Shown here: positions 41,337-50,097 of the stretch, one piece after another | How the letters are laid out: every line of letters begins with the position of its first letter | Numbering within the stretch: the first letter of the stretch is position 1 | Source: Mycolicibacterium sp. S2-37 | Lineage (GTDB): Bacteria > Actinomycetota > Actinomycetes > Mycobacteriales > Mycobacteriaceae | Direction: 5' to 3' | Length of the DNA: 64,000 nt | NCBI RefSeq assembly: GCF_017352375.1 | Contig: NZ_JAFEVR010000009.1 | Location: 186,001-250,000 of the forward strand | Notes under the pieces: generated by a model | Database searches by the model: none | Told to the model about the DNA's origin: nothing | Seen by the model: only the letters and a program-made list of their open reading frames with translations | Made by a program: the position numbers and the translations under genes

Positions 41337-41780
41337 ATGGCGCGCCAGGTCTTCGACGACAAGCTGTTGGCCCTCATCGGCGGAAACTCGCTGGGGGTGC
41401 TGGCGACCCTCAAACGCGACGGCCGCCCGCAATTGTCCAACGTCTCCTACCACTTCGACGCGCGTGCGGTGGCGATCCAGGTGTCGGTCACCGAACCGCG
41501 GGCCAAGACGCGCAACCTGCGCCGCGATCCGCGGGCGTCCATCCACGTCAGCTCCGACGACGGCTGGGCATATGCCGTCGCCGAGGGAGACGCCGTCCTC
41601 ACCCCACCCGCGGCGGCACCGGACGACGACACCGTCGAGGCGCTGATCACGTTGTACCGCAACATCTCCGGCGAGCACCCGGACTGGGACGACTATCGTC
41701 GGGCGATGGTCGACGACCGCCGCGTGCTGTTGACGCTGCCCGTCTCGCACGTCTACGGCATGCCGCCGGGCGTGCGGTGA
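41337..41780 (+). CDS. PPOX-class F420-dependent flavin-fold protein (Rv1155 type)
   Basis: A 147-residue split-barrel protein that follows my memory of M. tuberculosis Rv1155 almost residue for residue: MARQVFDDKLLALIGGNSLGVLATLKRDGRPQLSNVSYHFD, EPRAKTRNLRRDPRASIHV, DDGWAYAVAEG and LLTLPVSHVYGMPPGVR. Rv1155 binds coenzyme F420 and related proteins reduce biliverdin or quinones. The KT and RR residues lining the phosphate pocket are kept. ATG 41337 lies 6 nt after a TAGGCT hexamer (41325-41330), so it is likely leaderless. It marks the left edge of an apparent accessory block. Confidence 0.94.
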   Translation: MARQVFDDKLLALIGGNSLGVLATLKRDGRPQLSNVSYHFDARAVAIQVSVTEPRAKTRNLRRDPRASIHVSSDDGWAYAVAEGDAVLTPPAAAPDDDTVEALITLYRNISGEHPDWDDYRRAMVDDRRVLLTLPVSHVYGMPPGVR

Positions 41781-41836
41781 TTGAGGGGTAGGTAATTCAG
41801 ATGACGGCGGCGCGCGGCCCGCGCTACGCTGCCGGC

Positions 41837-42004
41837 ATGGCAGAGCAACCGGAGGACGACAACAAGCGCAAATTCCGGGAAGCACTCGAACGCAAGAAGG
41901 CCAACGCCGGCGGCGGCGCCGACCACCGCGACGGTGGCCGCAAGCAACCCAAGCAGCACGGGCCCGTCGAGAACCGCCGCGAGTTCCGCCGCAAGAGCGG
42001 CTGA
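41837..42004 (+). CDS. DUF5302 small protein
   Basis: A 55-residue hydrophilic, highly charged protein: MAEQPEDDNKRKFREALERKK, then a Gly/His/Lys-rich stretch and VENRREFRRKSG. This is the actinobacterial DUF5302 pattern, without known function; the RRKSG end is typical. No membrane helix or cysteine. ATG 41837 sits 6 nt after a TACGCT hexamer (41825-41830), the same arrangement as the preceding Rv1155-like gene, so it probably has its own leaderless transcript. Convergent with the MerR gene, 15 bp apart. Confidence 0.88.
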   Translation: MAEQPEDDNKRKFREALERKKANAGGGADHRDGGRKQPKQHGPVENRREFRRKSG

Positions 42005-42019
42005 TTGCGCCGGGCTGCG

Positions 42020-42799
42020 TCAGTGGTCGGTTCGATCCGCGTTCGCGTGGATCGCCGCGCGGCAGTACTGCGCGAGGCCCGGTAGCCCGAAAGATTCGTC
42101 GTAGGTGGCGACGTAGGCGGGGTCGCTCACGTACATGTCGCCCAGATTGCGGTGGAAGGCCGGCGGGCAGTCGTAGAACCAGCGGTTCACGTGCAGTCGG
42201 TGTTGCTCCGCGGCGTTCATCGCCTCCGGGGAGTCGGCAGGGAGTCCAGCTCGGAATGCGTCGGCCAGGGCCTTCTCGACAGCTTCTCCCTCGGTCTTGA
42301 TCTGGATCCAGTCGTCCTTGCCGTAGGACTTCGCTCGCCGCTGCGATTCCTTCCACTCTGCGGTCTCGCCCCACTTCTGCTCGGCCTCTGCCTGGTAGTC
42401 GTCGAAGCCGTCACCGAAGAGCTCGCGCATGTCGTCGTCGGTCATAGGGGTGTTCGTCATTGCTTTCTCCAATGCCTGATCGATTGCCTCGACGAGGTCG
42501 TTCATCTCGTCGAGCCGGGCCATGACGCGTTCGCGCTGGCGAAGCAGGTGGCTGACCTCGTCGCCCTCGTCGAGCAGGCTGGCGATCTCATCGAGGGCCA
42601 GCTCGAGCCGGCGGTACACGATGACCTGGGACAGGCGCGTCAGGTCTGCCGACGTGTACACGCGATAACCCGAGGCTGTTCGTCGACTCGGGGTCAGCAA
42701 CCCGATCTGGTCGTAGTGATGGAGCGTTCGGACCGTGATGCCGAATCGCTCCGCGACCTGGCCAACGGTGAGTGCATCCACCAGCGTCTCCTGCGTCAC
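42020..42799 (-). CDS. MerR family regulator with TipAS drug-binding domain
   Basis: TipAL-like transcription activator, 259 residues. Residues 1-~75 form the MerR winged HTH (LTVGQVAERFGITVRTLHHYDQIGLLTPSRRTASGYRVYT), 76-112 a coiled-coil dimerisation helix (RQRERVMARLDEMNDLVEAI), and ~114-259 the TipAS-type domain (DDDMRELFGDGFDDYQAEAEQKWGETAEW; NRWFYDCPPAFHRNLGDMYVSDPAYVATYDE), which binds thiopeptide-like antibiotics covalently in Streptomyces. An internal ATG (M114) has the strong ribosome site GGAGAAAG, predicting a separate 146-residue TipAS-like product. The upstream promoter is of MerR type. No TipAS nucleophile Cys assignment was made. Confidence 0.92.
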   Translation of the reverse strand: MTQETLVDALTVGQVAERFGITVRTLHHYDQIGLLTPSRRTASGYRVYTSADLTRLSQVIVYRRLELALDEIASLLDEGDEVSHLLRQRERVMARLDEMNDLVEAIDQALEKAMTNTPMTDDDMRELFGDGFDDYQAEAEQKWGETAEWKESQRRAKSYGKDDWIQIKTEGEAVEKALADAFRAGLPADSPEAMNAAEQHRLHVNRWFYDCPPAFHRNLGDMYVSDPAYVATYDESFGLPGLAQYCRAAIHANADRTDH

Positions 42800-42806
42800 G
42801 TCGATC

Positions 42807-42837
42807 AGATTGGTGCCTCACGTCGCGTGAGGGTCAA
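42807..42837 (-). promoter_or_regulatory. MerR-type promoter with 19-bp spacer, leaderless
   Basis: On the minus strand TTGACC (42837-42832) and CAATCT (42812-42807) are 19 bp apart, the abnormal spacing of MerR-activated promoters. The spacer contains the perfect dyad CTCACG-CGA-CGTGAG (42831-42817). The -10 ends 7 nt before the GTG start, so the regulator gene is probably autoregulated and leaderless. Confidence 0.8.
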
Positions 42838-42853
42838 GTCGTCATGCTCGAAA

Positions 42854-44155
42854 CTATTGGACCGCCGGCGTCGCCAGCCTTCGGGCGGCGACCAGCGCGG
42901 CGAGCATCGCCGCGACGCACCACAGGCCCTCCTCCTTGAGTCCCCAGGCGATCGAGGCCAGGGTGGCCGCCCCGGCCAGGCACAGCAGGATGCCGACCGC
43001 CGCGCTGCGCAATCCGGGTCCGGCGACCGCGCCGCCGTCCCAGTACGGCAGCGGGGAGTTCTCCAACGGACGTAGTGCGATGAAGGCGGCGCCGACGAGC
43101 GCCACCATCACCAGCACCTGGACGATCGACAGCACGACGAAATCGGTTGCGCCCGGGTCGAAACGGGGGAACCCGAGATAGTCGAAGGTCAGGTGCATCC
43201 CCAGCAGCACCGGCATGTGCCAGAGGTACAGCGTCATCGCGCCCGAGTTGCCGATGGCGGTCAGCCACCAGACGCGCGGCCGCTGAGCCCACCGGGTGAT
43301 CGCAGGCGCGGCAGCGATCGCGAACGCGCACAACATGATCGCGTGACCGGCCAACAGCAGTGACGGCGGCGCCATGTTCTTGAGCTGCTGGGTCTCCACG
43401 CCGACCAGGCTGAGTTCGTACGGGCCGAACCGCATCAGCGCCACGTTGACCGCGAACATCGCGGCGCCGACGGCCGCACCGGCCCGGGGACACAGCAGTC
43501 CGCGGCGATACGCCACCCCGAGCAGACCGGGCAGCAGCCAGACCGCGGTGTTCAGATAGCCCAGCGCCGAGAGGCCGTCGACGGTGAGCCGGACGACGTC
43601 GACCAGCGCGATGGCGCCGTACGTCCCCGCGAGCGCAGCGATCAGCCGGCCGGTGGTGCGGACTCTGCTCAGCGCCGGAACTGCGGCCAGCACCAGCACA
43701 TAGGCGCCCAGAAACCACAGCAGCTGCACCGAGATGCCGGCGATCGGTTCGTAGACGTGTACGGGCACCACGAAGCGCAACGCCGTGAGCGCCACACCCC
43801 AGAACGCGAGGTAGTAGAAGACCGGCCGGTAGAGCCGGGTGCAGCGGCGCATCAACCAGCCGCCCCAGCTGAGACCCGGCCGCCACGAGTCGAGGCACGC
43901 GGCGACCCCGGCGAAGAAGAACAGCGGCATGATCTGGAAGATCCACGTCAGCGCCTGGAACGCCGGCACCTCGGTGAGCAGGTTGTCCCAGATGAACACC
44001 TCATCACGGATCGTGCTGGTCGCCATCAGCGTGTGGCCGAGCACCACGGCCAGTAGTGCGGCGATGCGGATGACGTCGATCGCGCGGTCACGGGTATCCG
44101 GTGTGGCCGCCGTGATCTGTGCCGGGTCGGGGAACAGTCGGGTCGCTTGTGCCAT
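42854..44155 (-). CDS. Acyltransferase 3 family membrane protein
   Basis: A 433-residue integral membrane acyltransferase (OafA/NodX type) with about ten hydrophobic segments. The N-terminal domain has the conserved R and H (DRAIDVIRIAALLAVVLGHTLMATS) and RRCTRLYRPVFYYLAF; the WHMPVLLG segment appears late (ALWLYLWHMPVLLGMHL-like). Family members acetylate or acylate sugars and lipids of the envelope. ATG 44155 (MAQATRLFPDP) is chosen over upstream codons because the preceding residues are Arg/Pro-rich and unlike the family. Divergent spacing and orientation suggest it is independent of the MerR gene. Confidence 0.9.
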   Translation of the reverse strand: MAQATRLFPDPAQITAATPDTRDRAIDVIRIAALLAVVLGHTLMATSTIRDEVFIWDNLLTEVPAFQALTWIFQIMPLFFFAGVAACLDSWRPGLSWGGWLMRRCTRLYRPVFYYLAFWGVALTALRFVVPVHVYEPIAGISVQLLWFLGAYVLVLAAVPALSRVRTTGRLIAALAGTYGAIALVDVVRLTVDGLSALGYLNTAVWLLPGLLGVAYRRGLLCPRAGAAVGAAMFAVNVALMRFGPYELSLVGVETQQLKNMAPPSLLLAGHAIMLCAFAIAAAPAITRWAQRPRVWWLTAIGNSGAMTLYLWHMPVLLGMHLTFDYLGFPRFDPGATDFVVLSIVQVLVMVALVGAAFIALRPLENSPLPYWDGGAVAGPGLRSAAVGILLCLAGAATLASIAWGLKEEGLWCVAAMLAALVAARRLATPAVQ

Positions 44156-44206
44156 GGGCGCAAAGCTAGGTCGGCGCGACCCCACCCGTCATGAGTAGAA
44201 CCACCC

Positions 44207-45334
44207 TTAGTGCACGGCGACCGGCGCGTCGGTGGTCTTGACGAGTTGAACCTCCGGTCGTGCCGGCACCTCGTCGGTGAGGAACCAGCGGAAGGCGAGA
44301 TTGCCGCGCGGATAGTCGATCGTGGTGATGGCGTTCGGGTGGCCGGTGAGCCCCTTGGACACGACGACGGTCACCGAACCGTCCGCATTGGGGACGGCGC
44401 TGTGGCCGTTGACCGACGTGCGGGCGTCGGTGACGCACGGACCGGCCATGAACTGGTTCCACACCACCAGGTTCCAGAACCGACAGGGCGGCGGCCGGTG
44501 CGTGATCACCAGGGCTTCGTCGTCGGCGAGGACGAAGCTGCCGTAGGAGTAGCACGCGTCGCGCGCCGACCAGCCGAAATTCGCATCGGGCACCTGGTAC
44601 GGGTCGGCGAATTGGTTGGCGGCATGGGCGATCTCGTGGCCCAGTGCGTGGCTGTCGTCGGTACGCAACCCGACCGCCAGTGGCAGGATCGCGAACATCG
44701 TGCGCATCCATGCCGCGCTCGCCCGCAGCCGGGCGGCGGTCTCGACGTCACCGTGGCGGATCGGTTCGGGTTCGTCTAGCGCCTCGATGCGCCATGTGAC
44801 GGGCCTGCCGGTGAGCGGATCGGCCTGGTAGTCACGGGTCATCAGAACGGCGGCACCGGGCAGCGGGCCGAGGTCGAAGGAGAACTCGCCGTCCGCGGCC
44901 CCGTCTGCTTCGACGGTCAGGTCGTCGTCGCGCACGACCGCGACGATGCGATCCGACCAGGCACCCGGCGACGGTTCGTTGTACGCGGTCACCGAGAAGT
45001 ACACGCTGTCCCCGCGGTTGCCGCTGATGCGATAACGGCGGTTCTCGTCGACCGGGCACATGAAGTAGTAGGCGTCGGTGTTGTCGCCGCCCCAGCGGCG
45101 GTCGCGGCGGAACGGGGTGTTCACGGCGACGAACACCGGACGGCTGGTTTCGGCGAACAGGTAGGTGTCGAAGGCGACGCCCAGTGTGGTGGCGAGCATG
45201 CGGTAGCCGTCGGCGATGTGCCGGTCGTCGGTGACCGCGCGGTCGCCGACCAGGAACGAGCTGTCCAGGCTGCCGAGGGTGTCGAGGAGCTCACGCCACG
45301 CCGTCGTGGATTCATGGGTCATGCGGCTGGTCAT
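44207..45334 (-). CDS. DUF1214 domain-containing protein
   Basis: A 375-residue soluble protein of the DUF1214/DUF1254 group, of unknown activity. Characteristic patterns: NTDAYYFMCPVDENRRYRISGNRGDSVYFSVTAYNE in the N-terminal half and, in the DUF1214 part, HRPPPCRFWNLVVWNQFM and NADGSVTVVVSKG, ending TIDYPRGNLAFRWFLTDEVPARPEVQLVK. There is no signal peptide, unlike many DUF1254 proteins. ATG 45334 overlaps the TetR stop (ATGA), so the two are coupled and the TetR protein probably controls it. A steroid- or xenobiotic-related role is often inferred but unproven. Confidence 0.88.
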   Translation of the reverse strand: MTSRMTHESTTAWRELLDTLGSLDSSFLVGDRAVTDDRHIADGYRMLATTLGVAFDTYLFAETSRPVFVAVNTPFRRDRRWGGDNTDAYYFMCPVDENRRYRISGNRGDSVYFSVTAYNEPSPGAWSDRIVAVVRDDDLTVEADGAADGEFSFDLGPLPGAAVLMTRDYQADPLTGRPVTWRIEALDEPEPIRHGDVETAARLRASAAWMRTMFAILPLAVGLRTDDSHALGHEIAHAANQFADPYQVPDANFGWSARDACYSYGSFVLADDEALVITHRPPPCRFWNLVVWNQFMAGPCVTDARTSVNGHSAVPNADGSVTVVVSKGLTGHPNAITTIDYPRGNLAFRWFLTDEVPARPEVQLVKTTDAPVAVH

Positions 45335-45918
45335 CGGGCGATGCCTTTCGTGATCAGGGTGGTGGTGCGGTCGATCCAGGTGTCGTCGAGGGTGGCAGCG
45401 GTGTCACTGCCTCGGGTCAGCAACGCCAGCAGCGTGATGCCGGCCAGCGCCTCGGTGAGATCGGCCGCGGTCACCTCCGGCCGCACCTCGCCGCGTTCGG
45501 CTGCGTCGGCCAGCCGGTCGGCCAGGCCGCGGGCCAGGATGTCGTTGAAGCGCACCAGCAGTGCCGCGTGCAGGGTGAGGTCGGTGGCCATCTCCGCGAT
45601 CAACCCGGGGAGCGCCGCCCTGGCGGCCGGGGTGGTCAGCACCGCGACGGTGCGACGCAGCATCTCGCGCACGTCGCCGGCGAGGGACCCGGTGTCGGGC
45701 AGGTCGGTGCTCGCATCGATCGGGAAGACGGCCTCGTGCACCAGGTGCGCCTTACTGGGCCAGCGACGGTAGATCGCGGGCTTGCTGGTCCCCGCATGCC
45801 GGGCGATCGCGTCGACGGTGAGTTCGGCATATCCGGTGCCGGTCAGCAGCTCCACCGCGGCGGTGAGCGCCGCGGCGTCGATCCGCGGATCGCGGGGCCG
45901 TCCGAAGTCTGTCGCCAT
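45331..45918 (-). CDS. TetR family transcriptional regulator
   Basis: A 195-residue TetR repressor: GRPRDPRIDAAALTAAVELLTGTGYAELTVDAIARHAGTSKPAIYRRWPSKAHLVHEAVF-type HTH and a TetR_C_16-like helical domain with VLTTPAARAALPGLIAEMA and GVRPEVTAADLTEALAG-like patterns. It is co-transcribed with the DUF1214 gene and divergent from the sulfotransferase gene, 28 bp between starts. A weak inverted repeat TTAC-N10-GTAA (45918-45935) overlaps the start codon and is a possible autorepression site. The ligand is unknown. Confidence 0.9.
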   Translation of the reverse strand: MATDFGRPRDPRIDAAALTAAVELLTGTGYAELTVDAIARHAGTSKPAIYRRWPSKAHLVHEAVFPIDASTDLPDTGSLAGDVREMLRRTVAVLTTPAARAALPGLIAEMATDLTLHAALLVRFNDILARGLADRLADAAERGEVRPEVTAADLTEALAGITLLALLTRGSDTAATLDDTWIDRTTTLITKGIAR

Positions 45919-45946
45919 TACGAAACTCAAAGTAACATAAATACCT

Positions 45947-47194
45947 GTGACCGACGCCACAGCCGCCGTCGTGACGCTCGACGACCTCGCGGCACCCCGC
46001 TTCAGCCAAGACGCCGAACAGTTGCGCACCGCCATGTCCACGCTGGCACCGGACTGCCCGCTGGACTCCGATGTCCTGCACGCCAAGGCCCGTGCCGAGA
46101 CGGGCCTCGACGATTTCGGGGCGCAGGACTACCGCGAGCGGCTCGACGTCTACCTCGCCGCCCTACGGGACGTCGCCGACATGCACCAAGCCGGTGTCGT
46201 CAACTTTCACGCCCAGCTGCTGCAGCTGCTCAAGAACCGGCTGCTGCTCACCGACCTGCTGACGCGCCATCCCGAGATCCACGACATCGAACTGACGGCG
46301 CCGGTGGTCATCGCGGGTCTACCGCGCACCGGCACAACGCATCTGCACAATCTGCTGGGCGCCCCGCCCACCTTCCGGACGCTGCCGTACTGGGAGAGTG
46401 TCGAGCCGTTTCCCCTGCCCGCCGAGGCGGGCGTCGAACCCGACCCCCGGCGCACCAGGATGGACATGGCCGTCACGGTGATGGACCTCGTCATGCCGCA
46501 CTTCCGGCTGATGCACGAGATGACCACCGACCATGTGCACGAAGAGATCCAACTGCTCGCCAACGATTTCTCCACCATGCTGTTCGAGACGCTCGCCGAT
46601 GTGCCGCGCTGGCGTGACCACTACCTGAGCCACGACCAGACGCCGCACTACGCGCATCTGGCCGTCCAGCTCAAGGCGCTCCAATTCCTGCGCGGCGGCC
46701 GGCGGTGGTTACTCAAGTCGCCGCAGCATCTCGAGCAGATTCCGGTGCTGGCGAGGGTCTTTCCCGACGCCGTGGTGGTGTTCACCCACCGTGATCCGGT
46801 TCCGGTGGCGTTGTCGATGATCGCGATGATCACCTATTCGGCCCGGATGCACCGCAGCCCGGTACCCGTCGAACACATCGCCGCGTCCTGGATCGACCGC
46901 CTCGAGCGGATGCTGGGCCGACTGATCGATGACCGGCAGGCCGTGGGCCCGCAGTGCTCCACCGACGTGCGATTCGACGATTTCATGGCCGATGAACTCG
47001 GCGTCGCCCAGCAGATCTACGACCTCGCGGGCGAGCCGCTCACTCCGGACTGCCGCTCGGCCATGAACGAGTACCTCGCGGGTCACCATCGCGGCCGGCT
47101 GGGCCGGGTTGCGACGTCGTGCGAGATGTTCGGTCTCGACGAGACGCAGTTGCAGGAGCGGTTCGCGCCCTATGTGAGTCGGTTCCTGGCGTAG
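45947..47194 (+). CDS. Sulfotransferase family protein
   Basis: PAPS-dependent sulfotransferase-fold protein, 415 residues, of the mycobacterial Sulfotransfer_3 type. The PAPS 5'-phosphosulfate loop is VIAGLPRTGTTHLHNLLG, the 3'-phosphate site is VVVFTHRDPVPVALSMIAM, and the substrate/catalytic region includes LLKSPQHLEQIPVL. Residues 1-~130 form an N-terminal helical extension (DVLHAKARAETGLDDFGAQDYRERLDVYL). Several mycobacterial genomes carry many such genes for steroid or glycolipid sulfation; the substrate is unknown. The GTG 45947 start may be leaderless (TAACAT 8 nt upstream). Overlaps the convergent MFS gene by 25 bp. Confidence 0.9.
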   Translation: MTDATAAVVTLDDLAAPRFSQDAEQLRTAMSTLAPDCPLDSDVLHAKARAETGLDDFGAQDYRERLDVYLAALRDVADMHQAGVVNFHAQLLQLLKNRLLLTDLLTRHPEIHDIELTAPVVIAGLPRTGTTHLHNLLGAPPTFRTLPYWESVEPFPLPAEAGVEPDPRRTRMDMAVTVMDLVMPHFRLMHEMTTDHVHEEIQLLANDFSTMLFETLADVPRWRDHYLSHDQTPHYAHLAVQLKALQFLRGGRRWLLKSPQHLEQIPVLARVFPDAVVVFTHRDPVPVALSMIAMITYSARMHRSPVPVEHIAASWIDRLERMLGRLIDDRQAVGPQCSTDVRFDDFMADELGVAQQIYDLAGEPLTPDCRSAMNEYLAGHHRGRLGRVATSCEMFGLDETQLQERFAPYVSRFLA

Positions 47195-48414
47195 CTGCGC
47201 TGCTGCCGCAGGATCGCGGCCAGGCAGATCGCCGCGAGCACGCCGACCGCGACCGCGAAACTCACCCCGGCCGTGCGCAAACCCCACGCCTGCGCCGCCA
47301 GCCCCTCACCGACCACCGGCAGCGACAGCGCCACGTACGCAACGACGAAATAGGTGGAACTGACCTCCGCGCGGCGCTCCGCGGGCGTCAGTTCGGCGAC
47401 CGCGGCCAGACCTCGGCTGAAGCTGATGCCCTGACCCGCGCCGGCGACGACCGCAGCGACGATCAGCCCGGACAGCGACGAGTGTTGCAGCGCCACGGCG
47501 AGGATCGCCATCCCGGCGACCAGGATGGCGCAGCCCACCGCGACCGCCCGCCGGGCCTCCATGCGGCCGGCGAAGATCTGCGAGATCGCCGACGCGGCGA
47601 AGATGGTGAACACGATCGCTCCGGCGACCGCGTGGTTCTCGATGCCGACCACCTCGCTGAGGAACGACGGTGCGACGGCGGCGAACAGGCCGGTGACGGC
47701 GAACCCCGCGAACGCGGCCAGGCCGGCGACCACGAACACCGCGCGCACCTCGGGCGGTACCGAGAGCCGTTGCACGCCCAGCGGGGCGCTGCGCGGTGAC
47801 GTCTCCGGCGCGATCAGCACCGCCGCTGCGGCCAGGACCGACAGCGCGATGTGTACGACGTACACCAGGTGCAGCGGCGCCGGCGCGTACTGCGCGAGCA
47901 GACCGGCGAGCAGCGGTCCGGCACCGAGGCCACCGATGTTGACGACGGTGGCCACGGCCGCCGCCCGGCTGCGCCACCGCTGCGGCGCCGCCTCGATCAC
48001 CGCCGCGGTGGCGGTACCGGTGAAGACGCCCGCCGACAATCCGGACAGCACGCGGCCCACCAGCAGCACCGACACCGAGTCGGCGACCAGGAACACCATC
48101 GCGCTCGCGACGGCGAATCCGACGCCGGCCAGCAGTACCGGCCGGCGACCAAGGGCGTCCGACCAGCGTCCGAACGCCAGCAGCGCGAACAGCACCCCCG
48201 CGGCGTAGGTCGCGAAGATGACGGTGGTGGTCAGGACCTCGAAGTGCATCCGGTCGCCGTACAGCGCGTACAGCGGGGTCGGCATGGTGGTGCCGAGCAT
48301 CATCGCCGCGAACGCATACGCCAGCAGCGGAAAGGCGAATCGCTCGCGGCGGCCGGTCACAGGGTCGGGTGGTAGGCGGTCATCGAGGACGAGCCCGCGG
48401 CGAGTCGGCGTCAC
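47170..48414 (-). CDS. MFS transporter
   Basis: Twelve-helix MFS exporter of 414 residues. Helix 1-2 region: FPLLAYAFAAMMLGTTMPTPLYALY; motif A-like FGRWSDALGRRPVLLAG; GRVLSGLSAGVFTGTATAAVIEAAPQRWRSRAAAVATVVNIGGLGAGPLLAGLLAQ follows, a Bcr/CmlA-type pattern. The second half has AASAISQIFAGRMEARRAVAVG. The start is GTG 48414. The C-terminus ends RQQRSYARNRLT. Substrate undefined; drug or metabolite efflux is likely. Neighbours are the sulfotransferase (convergent) and the symporter gene (58 bp). Confidence 0.9.
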   Translation of the reverse strand: MTPTRRGLVLDDRLPPDPVTGRRERFAFPLLAYAFAAMMLGTTMPTPLYALYGDRMHFEVLTTTVIFATYAAGVLFALLAFGRWSDALGRRPVLLAGVGFAVASAMVFLVADSVSVLLVGRVLSGLSAGVFTGTATAAVIEAAPQRWRSRAAAVATVVNIGGLGAGPLLAGLLAQYAPAPLHLVYVVHIALSVLAAAAVLIAPETSPRSAPLGVQRLSVPPEVRAVFVVAGLAAFAGFAVTGLFAAVAPSFLSEVVGIENHAVAGAIVFTIFAASAISQIFAGRMEARRAVAVGCAILVAGMAILAVALQHSSLSGLIVAAVVAGAGQGISFSRGLAAVAELTPAERRAEVSSTYFVVAYVALSLPVVGEGLAAQAWGLRTAGVSFAVAVGVLAAICLAAILRQQRSYARNRLT

Positions 48415-48471
48415 TGGTGATGCAACGCCATCGGGTCGCCGCGGGCTTCCCCGCTGGTCAGTGCGCTCGCA

Positions 48472-50097
48472 TCAGTGGGAGACGGCCTTCTCCGCGCCCA
48501 CACCGGTCAGCGACCGCACCTCCATCTCGGCGGCGATCGTTGGATCCTCGTCGTCCGGTGAGGTGAACGTGCCGACGATGCCCAGGATGAAGGCGAGTGG
48601 GATCGACACGATGCCCGGGTTGGCCAGCGGGAACCACGCGAAGTCGACGCCCTTGATCATCGAGGTGGTGGTGCCCGACACCGCAGGCGAGAAGACGATC
48701 AGCACGATCGTCGAGATCAACCCGCCGTACATGCTCCACAGCGCACCGCGGGTGTTGAACCGCCGCCAGTACAGCGAGTAGAGGATCGTCGGAAGATTCG
48801 CCGCGGCAGCCACCGCGAAGGCGAGCGCCACCAGGAACGCGACGTTCTGCTCCCGGGCCAGGATGCCGAGACCGATCGCAAGCGCCCCGAGCACCACCGC
48901 GGTGATCCGCGAGATCTTGACCTGCTGCGACTCGGAGACGTTGTCGTTCTTCAGCACGCTGGCATAGATGTCGTGGGCGAACGACGCCGACGCGGTGATC
49001 GTCAGCCCGGCGACCACGGCGAGGATCGTCGCGAACGCCACGGCGGAGATGACACCGAGCAGGATCACCCCGCCGAGTTCGAAGGCGAGCAGGGGCGCCG
49101 CGGAGTTCACACCGCCGGGCGCGTCCAGAATGCGGTCCGGGCCGACCAGGGCGGCGGCGCCGTAACCGAGCACCAGCGTGAACAGGTAGAAGGCGCCGAT
49201 CAGCGCGATCGCCCAAACCACGCTTCGCCGTGCCTCTTTGGCCGTCGGCACCGTGTAGAAGCGCATGAGCACATGGGGCAGACCGGCGGTGCCGAGCACC
49301 AGCGCCAGCGCCAGCGAGATGAAGTTGATCTGCGTGGTCAGCGACGCGCCGTACTGGGCGCCGGGGGCCAGCACATCACGGGAGGCCACCTTGGCGTCCG
49401 TGCTGCCGCTGACCATCGACTGCGCGGTGCCCAGCATCTCGGAGAAGTTGAAGCCGAACTTCGCCAGCACCATCACGGTCATGATGCCCGCGCCGCCGAT
49501 CAGCAGAACCGCCTTGATGATCTGCACCCAGGTGGTGCCCTTCATCCCGCCGACGAGCACGTAGACGATCATCAGCACCCCGACCACCGCGATCACGATC
49601 GACTGGCCGACGCCGCTTTCGATGTTGAGCAGCAGCGCGACCAGCACGCCGGCACCGGCCATCTGGGCCAGCAGGTAGAACAGCGACACCGCCAGGGTGC
49701 TGGTGGCCGCGGCCAACCGCACCGGGCGCTGTTTGAGCCGGAAGCTCAGCACGTCGGCCATGGTGAATTTGCCCGTGTTGCGCAGCAGTTCGGCCACCAG
49801 GAGCAGCGCGACCAGCCAGGCGACCAGGAAGCCGATCGAGTAGAGGAATCCGTCATAGCCGTAGACGGCGATGGCGCCGGCGATGCCGAGGAAGCTCGCG
49901 GCCGACAGATAGTCACCGCTGATCGCGATGCCGTTCTGCGGACCGGTGAACGCGCGTCCGGCGGTGAAGAACTCGGTGGCGGTGGCGTTCTTCTTGCTGG
50001 CTTTGATGACGATGAACAGCGTCACCAGGACGAACAGCGCGAAGATGGAGATGTTGGCGACGGGATTGCCGACGGTCTCGGCGGCCAGCGTGGTCAC
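48472..50097 (-). CDS. Cation/acetate symporter (ActP/MctC, SSS family)
   Basis: Sodium/proton-coupled monocarboxylate symporter of the solute:sodium symporter family, 541 residues with about 13 helices. Family motifs: FFTAGRAFTGPQNGIAISGDYLSAASFLGIAGAIAVYG, VYVLVGGMKGTTWVQIIKAVLL, LGTAGLPHVLMRFYTVPTAKEARRSVVWA and ASASFAHDIYASVL. The last two are characteristic of ActP (acetate/glycolate) and the corynebacterial MctC (acetate, pyruvate, propionate). GTG 50097 overlaps the DUF485 stop (GTGA), the classic yjcH-actP arrangement. It lies near a second symporter gene with a two-component system. Confidence 0.93.
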   Translation of the reverse strand: MTTLAAETVGNPVANISIFALFVLVTLFIVIKASKKNATATEFFTAGRAFTGPQNGIAISGDYLSAASFLGIAGAIAVYGYDGFLYSIGFLVAWLVALLLVAELLRNTGKFTMADVLSFRLKQRPVRLAAATSTLAVSLFYLLAQMAGAGVLVALLLNIESGVGQSIVIAVVGVLMIVYVLVGGMKGTTWVQIIKAVLLIGGAGIMTVMVLAKFGFNFSEMLGTAQSMVSGSTDAKVASRDVLAPGAQYGASLTTQINFISLALALVLGTAGLPHVLMRFYTVPTAKEARRSVVWAIALIGAFYLFTLVLGYGAAALVGPDRILDAPGGVNSAAPLLAFELGGVILLGVISAVAFATILAVVAGLTITASASFAHDIYASVLKNDNVSESQQVKISRITAVVLGALAIGLGILAREQNVAFLVALAFAVAAAANLPTILYSLYWRRFNTRGALWSMYGGLISTIVLIVFSPAVSGTTTSMIKGVDFAWFPLANPGIVSIPLAFILGIVGTFTSPDDEDPTIAAEMEVRSLTGVGAEKAVSH

